NCBI GenBank assembly: GCA_039029535.1
Contig: JBCCFW010000017.1
Coordinates: forward strand, 13,544 to 77,543
Length of the DNA: 64,000 bases
Source of the DNA: JBCCFW01 sp039029535
GTDB taxonomy: Bacteria > Acidobacteriota > JBCCFW01
Reading direction: 5' to 3'
The notes under the pieces are model-generated. The model made no database searches and had not been told where the DNA came from. It saw only the letters and a list, made by a program, of their open reading frames with translations. Below are positions 58,564 through 64,000 of the stretch, piece by piece (the first letter of the stretch is position 1; each line of letters opens with the position of its first letter). The position numbers were made by a program, and so were the translations under genes.

Positions 58564-59886
58564 ATGATCCACGTTCGCAACCGTGTCGGCATTTCGTTCA
58601 CTCTCCTGATGGCCTTGGCCCTCCCGGCGTGGGCCCAGGCGCCCTGCGACGAGCCGGGCACCGTCGGTGGTGGGGCACTGGGGCTCTCTCCGGGTCCCGT
58701 CGGCCCTCCCGATAGCCTGGGCTGGGACGTCGGCAGCGGTCAGTGCAACGGCAGCTTCACCATCACGAGTGATCCGGCCTTCCCCGGCGGCGCGCTCGAG
58801 CTCGGGCTCCGTGCCGAGGAGCGGCGCGTGGGTCAGGTGGAGAACATGGGCGGCAACTACGAGGTCGAGACGGGCTTCGACGACACGCCGCCGGCCGCGA
58901 TGAACCGGGCCTGGTGGAATTTCCAGACCTCGGTGGCCTACGACGGTGACATCGATGAGCTCGACGGCCTGTGCCTGATCGTCGAGACCGAGTCGGGCAG
59001 CTCGGTCGCAGCGGGTCCGGTCGACCTGCTCGACCCGGCGCTGCGGCCCCTCATCGGCGCTCGCAACAACCAGCCCAATCCCACCGCTGGCTTCGCCGAC
59101 CTCTACCAGGTCTCGCAGAACCCGCTGTTCGGCTGGCTCAGCGACGGGATGGGCGGGCCCTACGATTTCTTCGAGGAAGGCGCCTGGCGCTTCACGCTGC
59201 AGGCTCTCGAGGACGGCGTGCTTCAGGAGGCGAGCATCTGCATCAGCACGCCCGGCGCTCCTGGCTGTGGTCCGGAGCCGATGAGGGTTCCCGCCTTCGC
59301 CTGCCCGCTCGAGTGCCAGAGCCTCGACTTCGACGGCACGGCAGCCGGCACCGTCATCGACACGCAGTTCTTCGGCGTGACGATCTCGGGCTCGACGCCC
59401 GTCATGTCCTTCGACAGCGCGTCGCCGACCTGTGACGACGAGGACCTCGAGACTCCGGGGGCAGGTGCTGGCAACGACACCGCCCGCGATGGCGTCCTCA
59501 TCCTCTCCGAGGACTTCTCGAGCTGCGCGCCCGACGACCATCGTGACGGCGGCATCATGACCTTCGACTTCGAGGTCCCGCGCGAGGTCGACTGGGTGGG
59601 CCTGCTCGACATCGACGAGGACGGCACCTTCGTCCGGGCCTTCGACGCCGCTGGCGGAGCTCTCGGAGACTTCCCGGCCGTCGTGCAGGACGACAACGGT
59701 TGGCAGCAGGTCGTCCTCGGGCTCGACGGTGTCGGGTCGCTCGAGGTCCACCTCGCTGGCTCGGGTGCGGTGACCGAGATCGCCTGCCCAGGGATGCGCC
59801 GACGGGGTCGGATCGACACGCCTGGCCTGGATCCTCGTCGAGCTCGCACGCACCTTCGCGACCGCCGGGGCGGATCGCGCCGGTAG
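58564..59886 (+). CDS. Exported protein with C-terminal DIDE-type domain
   Basis: Three ATGs (58555, 58558, 58564) follow GGAGG; the last has the best spacing (9) and begins a signal peptide (MIHVRNRVGISFTLLMALAL, cleavage near AWAQ). The N-terminal half is a sheet domain around PYDFFEEGAWRFTLQALEDG. From about residue 255 a second domain carries CDDEDLETPG, DGGIMTFDFEVPREVDWVGLLDIDEDGT and GSLEVHLAGSGA, matching the end of the VWA protein at 19631. The last 30 residues are Arg-rich. It acts outside the cytoplasm; function unknown. Confidence 0.75.
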   Translation: MIHVRNRVGISFTLLMALALPAWAQAPCDEPGTVGGGALGLSPGPVGPPDSLGWDVGSGQCNGSFTITSDPAFPGGALELGLRAEERRVGQVENMGGNYEVETGFDDTPPAAMNRAWWNFQTSVAYDGDIDELDGLCLIVETESGSSVAAGPVDLLDPALRPLIGARNNQPNPTAGFADLYQVSQNPLFGWLSDGMGGPYDFFEEGAWRFTLQALEDGVLQEASICISTPGAPGCGPEPMRVPAFACPLECQSLDFDGTAAGTVIDTQFFGVTISGSTPVMSFDSASPTCDDEDLETPGAGAGNDTARDGVLILSEDFSSCAPDDHRDGGIMTFDFEVPREVDWVGLLDIDEDGTFVRAFDAAGGALGDFPAVVQDDNGWQQVVLGLDGVGSLEVHLAGSGAVTEIACPGMRRRGRIDTPGLDPRRARTHLRDRRGGSRR

Positions 59887-60098
59887 TTCCACCGGCGGCT
59901 CGGGGCGTTCTCGCCCGCACTTCGTCACGAGCCGCCGGATTCTGTCCCCCAGCGCTGAATGACCATGAGAGTGCCGAGATCGCCATCTCGCTCGGAAAGT
60001 TTTACGACCCTGTCTTGATTGCCTGTTGAGGGGGGTCTAGAACTCGTCGAGTGTCGTTCTCAGGAGGCGTGAACGGCCCTGAATTGGAGCGGTGGGTG

Positions 60099-61766
60099 AT
60101 GAGCAGCAGCCGAGTTCTCAGAGCGCTCGTGCCGTGGCTGGCGATGGCGAGCCTGGCCCTCGCCACGCCGCCCAATCGGGCCGGTGACAACGCTGGACGT
60201 CGGATGGCCGCTGCTCAGGCCCAGGCACCGACGACAGGCGCCCCTGGCCACGACCTGAGAACGAACGCGATGGGAGTCGGCGTCGGATCGAGCGACTACC
60301 GTCGCTGGGACGATGGCTGGGGGCCCGTCATCGACGAGCCGCCCCGGCTCCCCATCGGCTCGGATCAGTGCTTCTGCTTCCTCCCCGACGGCACGCCGGA
60401 TCCCGACTGCGCCGACCTCGACGGCGATTTCCTCCGTGACGACTGCGACCCCTGTCCGGAGATCCCCGACCTCGGCTGCCAGCCCTGCGAGTGTCCCGAT
60501 CCCGAGGGCTGTCCCAATGACCAGGATGGCGACGGCCTCATGGATCACTGTGACCGCTGCCCAAGCGATCCAGACCCCGAGTGTGACCCCTGCGCCTGTC
60601 GAGAGCCGGATGGCTGCCCCGACGACACGGACGGTGACGGGATCCTCGACCATTGCGATCACTGCCCCGAGGACCCGACCAACACCTGCGATCCCTGCGC
60701 GATCGACACGGATGCCGACGGTCTCCCCGATTGCATCGACCCCTGCCCGGAGGATCCCTTCCCGGGCTGCCTGCCTCCCGACCCCTGCTCCTGTGTGGAC
60801 GCCGACGGCGACGGCGTGGGCGACTGTCCTGACGAGGATGCCGACGGCATCCACGATGCCTGTGACCCCTGCCCCGGCGATCCGGAGAACGCCTGCGATC
60901 CGTGCAGCTCCGACCTCGACGGTGACGGTCTCCCGGACTGCATCGACCCCTGCCCGCTGGACCCCGACCCGGGCTGTGATCCCTGCTTCTGCCCGATCCC
61001 GGGCGCCTGCCCCGACGATCCCGACGGCGACCACCTGCGCAACGCCTGCGATCCCTGCCCCTACGACCCGATGAACACCTGCGACGATCCGTGCAGTTGT
61101 TCAGGTGGGTGTCCCGACGATCCCGACGGCGACGGGCTGCGCAACCACTGCGATCCCTGCCCCAACGATCCAGACACCTCCTGCGACCCGTGCTTCTGCC
61201 CCGAGCCCGGTGGTTGTGCCGACGATCCCGATGGGGACGGTCTTCGCAATGCCTGCGATCCCTGTCCCGAAGATCCCGCCAACGGCTGCAACCCCTGTGA
61301 GGGTGATGCCGATGGCGACGGCATTCCGGACTGCATCGACCCGTGCGCCGATGACGCTGACCCAGGCTGCGGTGATCCCTGCCTCTGCGCGCTGCCGGGT
61401 GCCTGCCCCGACGATCCCGACGGCGACATGCTCCGCAACGCCTGCGACCCCTGCCCGCTGGATCCCACCAACGAGTGTGATCCCTGCCCCGACGAGTCCG
61501 ACGCCGATGGCGACGGCATCCCGGCTTGCGAAGATCCCTGCCCGGACGATCCCAGCCCGATGTGTCATCCCTGCTTCTGCCTGGATCACGACGGCTGTGC
61601 CGACGACTCGGATGGGGACTTCCTCCGAGACAGCTGCGACCCCTGCCCCGACGATCCGGTGAACGAGTGTCCCTGCGTCTGCCAGAACTGTCCCGACGAC
61701 AGCGACGGTGACGGCGTGATCGACGAGTGCGATCCCTGTCCCGACATCCCTGGCCTGACCTGTTGA
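60099..61766 (+). CDS. Exported Cys/Asp-rich repeat protein (TSP3-like, about 14 units)
   Basis: ATG at 60099 opens into a signal peptide (MSSSRVLRALVPWLAMASLALA); longer starts at 60051 and 60069 are less fitting. After a 75-residue linker, about 14 units of 27-36 residues repeat the pattern DxDGDGLRNxCDPCPxDPxxxCDPC (for example DPDGDGLRNHCDPCPNDPDT and DSDGDGVIDECDPCPDIP). The alternating calcium-type acidic loops and paired cysteines resemble thrombospondin type 3 repeats with extra cysteines. Secreted or surface-bound; calcium-stiffened rod is the likely form. Confidence 0.85.
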   Translation: MSSSRVLRALVPWLAMASLALATPPNRAGDNAGRRMAAAQAQAPTTGAPGHDLRTNAMGVGVGSSDYRRWDDGWGPVIDEPPRLPIGSDQCFCFLPDGTPDPDCADLDGDFLRDDCDPCPEIPDLGCQPCECPDPEGCPNDQDGDGLMDHCDRCPSDPDPECDPCACREPDGCPDDTDGDGILDHCDHCPEDPTNTCDPCAIDTDADGLPDCIDPCPEDPFPGCLPPDPCSCVDADGDGVGDCPDEDADGIHDACDPCPGDPENACDPCSSDLDGDGLPDCIDPCPLDPDPGCDPCFCPIPGACPDDPDGDHLRNACDPCPYDPMNTCDDPCSCSGGCPDDPDGDGLRNHCDPCPNDPDTSCDPCFCPEPGGCADDPDGDGLRNACDPCPEDPANGCNPCEGDADGDGIPDCIDPCADDADPGCGDPCLCALPGACPDDPDGDMLRNACDPCPLDPTNECDPCPDESDADGDGIPACEDPCPDDPSPMCHPCFCLDHDGCADDSDGDFLRDSCDPCPDDPVNECPCVCQNCPDDSDGDGVIDECDPCPDIPGLTC

Positions 61767-61820
61767 TGTGGACCTCGTCCTGACGCGTCGTCGTGGCTTT
61801 CTCGTGTTCGTGGTGATCGA

Positions 61821-63641
61821 GTGACGACGACGACGCTGACGGGGAACGACCTCCTCGGTCGCATCCTGCGCGAGGCTCGCGAGCGAGCCGGGCTCACTCA
61901 GCGTCAGCTCGCCGAGCGGATGTCCGTCTCGCGCGCCACCATCGCCGAGGCGGAGCTGGGCTGCGACCTGCGTCGCTCGACCCTCCAGCGCTACGTCGAC
62001 GAGCTGGCAGCCCTCAATCCTCACCGCCTCCTCTGGACACGGGACGCCGCGTTGCCGGTGTCGTCGCCCGCCGTGTGGCGCTGCGTGCGGGACCTCGCCG
62101 GTTTCCAGGTCGATCGTCTCGTGCGGACAGCGTTCGCCGATGAGCCGCCGCCGGCCTCTCCTCAGCTCGCGCTGCAGGGGGTCCGCAGCCTGAGCGGCTC
62201 GCTGAAGGAGCCGGCCGCCCTCATCGCTCTACTCCGGGCCGTGTTCCGCGGTCATCCCGGTGCTCTTCGCGAAGCCGTCGAGTCCGCCGGCGAGCTCGTG
62301 GGCGAGACTCTCGTCTTCGAGGACGACCAGTACCGACATCGTTTCGTGTTCCCTCACGAGATCGATCGGCTGGGCTTCGATTACCAGCGCACCGACCTCC
62401 AGGCGAATCCGACCCTGGACCCCGTCACGTTCACGCCGGGCTACCCGGTGCGTCGGCTCGAGCTCGTCATCGCGCGGTCCGATGGAGAGCTGCCGGAGCA
62501 CGTGCGCTACGAGGCTCACATCGGTGGCCAGCGCGCGCTGACCGAGGACGCCGACTTGGCCCTCCGTCTTCGTCCCGAGGGCTTGAGAAACGAGCGTGAG
62601 GAGCTGGGCCGACGGATGGTCCTGCACGTCGAGCGTCCCGAGCTCTACGTCACGCACGAGCTCCACTGGCACGACGTCGATCCTTCCGAGACCGACGAGC
62701 CGCTGGCGCCGGTGACCGAGCCTCCCACGACCACGACGGTGGCGGCGGCTGGTCCGCTCGGCGGCTTGCTCCGCGAGGCTCGGGAGCGAGGCGGCCTGTC
62801 GCAACGCGAGCTGAGTCGGCGTCTCGGTGTCTCGGCCATGACGGTGAGCAACGCCGAGCGGGGTCGTGATGCGCGCTGCTCGACGCTGCGGGCGTACCTC
62901 CGTGAGCTCGAGGAGCTGTCGGCCGACATGCTGCTGGTCGGTCGAGGTCCGGACCGGGAGGCGACGCCGCGCGAGGTCTGGGAGCACTACCGCAACCTCT
63001 ACGGCCTGGAGGCGACCGAGGAGAGCAAGGAGCTCGTCATCGATGACGAGGGCTGGGCCGAGGCGGTCTACCGCACCCGGGGCCTGAAGAGCCTCGTGCC
63101 GCGGCCCCAGGGCCTGGTCGTGCGCTACGGCGAGGGCGCTCTCGTGCGACGCGGCTCGGACCCGCCCCAGCAGATCGAGCAGGACGGACCCGAGCACGAG
63201 CACGACGAGGGCTTCCGGACACGTCTCATCCGACGCGGTGAGGCGTCGGCCATCCACGAGCTGGCCTTCTCGCCGGAGGCGGCCCGTCGAGGCGTGAGCT
63301 ACACGCGTCGGGTCGAGCGGGCCCTGAGCTACGTCGTGTCGGCCGACCAGCAGGACTCTGAGGACCTCCGGGACGGCCACAGCTTCACGGCGGCCTTCCC
63401 GGTGCGTCGTCTCGTCGTCGGCGTTCGCTTCCCCAGCGGCTTCTGGCCAGGGGGCCTGCAGGCCCACTCCTGGCCCACCTTCCGGCTCCCCGCACCGCAC
63501 GGGGAGGAGCTGTCGGCCCGCCTGCACCCGCGGCGGCTGCGGCTGGTGACCTCGCGTCGCGAGCGTCGAGTGACGCTGACGATCGAGGAGCCGCTCATCG
63601 GCATCCACTACGGCATCAGCTGGCTCGGCCCCGGGGGCTGA
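61821..63641 (+). CDS. Internally duplicated XRE-type helix-turn-helix protein
   Basis: The 606-residue protein is two copies of one unit. Each has a helix-turn-helix (LLGRILREARERAGLTQRQLAERM and LGGLLREARERGGLSQRELSRRL) and a roughly 220-residue C-terminal sheet domain of unknown type. Conserved marks are YPVRRLELVIA in the first and FPVRRLVVGVR in the second, and paired endings around RRMVLHVERPELYVTHEL and RRVTLTIEEPLIGIHYGI. The middle of each unit has a conserved GLKSL/GVRSL motif. It is soluble and has no obvious operon partner. A single polypeptide with two DNA-binding heads could bind direct repeats. Start GTG at 61821 has no clear ribosome binding site. Confidence 0.75.
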   Translation: MTTTTLTGNDLLGRILREARERAGLTQRQLAERMSVSRATIAEAELGCDLRRSTLQRYVDELAALNPHRLLWTRDAALPVSSPAVWRCVRDLAGFQVDRLVRTAFADEPPPASPQLALQGVRSLSGSLKEPAALIALLRAVFRGHPGALREAVESAGELVGETLVFEDDQYRHRFVFPHEIDRLGFDYQRTDLQANPTLDPVTFTPGYPVRRLELVIARSDGELPEHVRYEAHIGGQRALTEDADLALRLRPEGLRNEREELGRRMVLHVERPELYVTHELHWHDVDPSETDEPLAPVTEPPTTTTVAAAGPLGGLLREARERGGLSQRELSRRLGVSAMTVSNAERGRDARCSTLRAYLRELEELSADMLLVGRGPDREATPREVWEHYRNLYGLEATEESKELVIDDEGWAEAVYRTRGLKSLVPRPQGLVVRYGEGALVRRGSDPPQQIEQDGPEHEHDEGFRTRLIRRGEASAIHELAFSPEAARRGVSYTRRVERALSYVVSADQQDSEDLRDGHSFTAAFPVRRLVVGVRFPSGFWPGGLQAHSWPTFRLPAPHGEELSARLHPRRLRLVTSRRERRVTLTIEEPLIGIHYGISWLGPGG

Positions 63642-63646
63642 GACGG

Positions 63647-63688
63647 CCCGACCTCCGGACGAGCTCGCTCCGGAATCAGGACGTCGGG
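63647..63688 (+). terminator. Possible terminator hairpin after the HTH gene
   Basis: CCCGAC (63647-63652) pairs with GTCGGG (63683-63688), and the inner TCCGGA copies (63654-63659, 63669-63674) pair with each other. It begins 5 bases past the stop. No T run. Confidence 0.35.
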
Positions 63689-63933
63689 GCTTGCCGCGAG
63701 GGGGGGCGCCGGCGATGTTGACTCGTGGACGTCGAGCCGAGGGAGGGACCTCACCGGTGAGCTGACGGAGCCTGAACCGTCGATCTTGCCGGTCACGGAA
63801 GGGAGAGAGGGCTGTCTCGTTACTCGAGCGTCGCCCGGGGTGCGGCCGGAGCTGCGCCCTGGTCGAGTTCGTCAACGTGAGTTTTCCGTGAAGCAGTCGG
63901 CCCTCGAGGGTCGGCTGAGAGGAAGAGATCGAC

Positions 63934-64000
63934 ATGAGACACGTTTCGCTTCGCGCAGCCCTCCTGGCTGTGGTGGTCGCGCTCGTGAGCCGTCCCGTGG
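63934..64000 (+). CDS. Exported protein, 3'-truncated by window edge
   Basis: Only the first 22 codons are visible: a signal peptide-like start (MRHVSLRAALLAVVVALVSRPV) after AGAGGAAGAG. The rest lies outside the window, so no function can be given. 63642-63933 shows no other gene. Confidence 0.6.
   Translation, partial: MRHVSLRAALLAVVVALVSRPV

Noticed and set aside
58564..59886. Frameshift at the Arg-rich C-terminus of the DIDE-domain protein
   Set aside because: Neither other frame gives a sensible continuation, so a natural Arg-rich tail cannot be excluded; left as it is.
1..64000. CRISPR array, tRNA or rRNA
   Set aside because: No regularly spaced direct repeats of CRISPR size and no tRNA T-arm or rRNA signature noticed; the tandem repeats seen are coding (coiled coil, Cys/Asp repeats, TIG).

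Overview
The window is high-GC, almost fully coding bacterial chromosome with frequent GTG starts and many 1-4 base gene overlaps. A Planctomycetota source is most likely. Two Ser/Thr kinases are of types common there: one has an N-terminal extension running into LVLGEY and an LLDLG activation motif, the other a zinc-ribbon N-terminus, a WD40 tail and a neighbouring ECF sigma gene. Acidobacteriota or a related phylum cannot be excluded from sequence alone. No rRNA, tRNA, CRISPR array, phage or complete insertion sequence was seen.

Layout. 0-7.5 kb: the tail of an FHA/winged-helix protein, a small acidic protein, a secreted beta-helix protein, an OmpA/BON envelope protein coupled to a membrane coiled-coil/HhH protein, and a DGPF + ECF42-type sigma pair. 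7.5-10.5 kb: three overlapping genes for nucleotide-sugar and glycan work (UDP-sugar dehydrogenase, NAD-dependent epimerase, GT2). 10.5-14.4 kb: DUF1579 protein, a PLP decarboxylase coupled to an EamA exporter, and an ArsR/SRPBCC pair with an operator palindrome. 14.4-19.5 kb: an ECF sigma factor and a giant kinase/WD40 protein sharing an upstream 9-mer, then a methyltransferase. 19.6-26 kb: secreted VWA protein, small Cys-rich protein, GNAT, unknowns and a secreted beta-helix protein. 26-30 kb: histidine kinase, response regulator-TPR, FHA-GAF histidine kinase. 30-38 kb: second kinase, methyltransferase, a 15-repeat Cys/Asp-rich secreted protein, a propeptide-like secreted protein, OxyR. 38-46.8 kb: secreted protein overlapping aroA, a 0.7-kb non-coding region, a beta-propeller/TSP3 protein, aldo-keto reductase, cupin, a 182-bp MITE-like element, a small protein and a class III cyclase. 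47-50.4 kb: two paralogous TIG lipoproteins, ankyrin protein, small Cys protein. 50.4-58.4 kb: an LplT-PlsC-Aas triple fusion, TatD, a BlaI/M56/DUF1579/SRPBCC operon and an unknown exported protein. 58.5-64 kb: two secreted proteins (one with about 14 Cys/Asp repeats), an internally duplicated XRE-type regulator and a truncated exported protein.

Themes. About a quarter of the genes are signal transduction (four ECF/one-component regulators, two Ser/Thr kinases, two histidine kinases, a cyclase, BlaI/M56, OxyR). Another quarter are exported proteins built from a small kit of modules: beta-helix, Cys/Asp calcium-type repeats, TIG domains and two recurring C-terminal domains. The most unusual items are the MITE-like element with a distant relic end, the shared promoter-like 9-mer, the recurring C-terminal domains, the duplicated HTH protein, and the BlaI-type operon with overlapping operator dyads.
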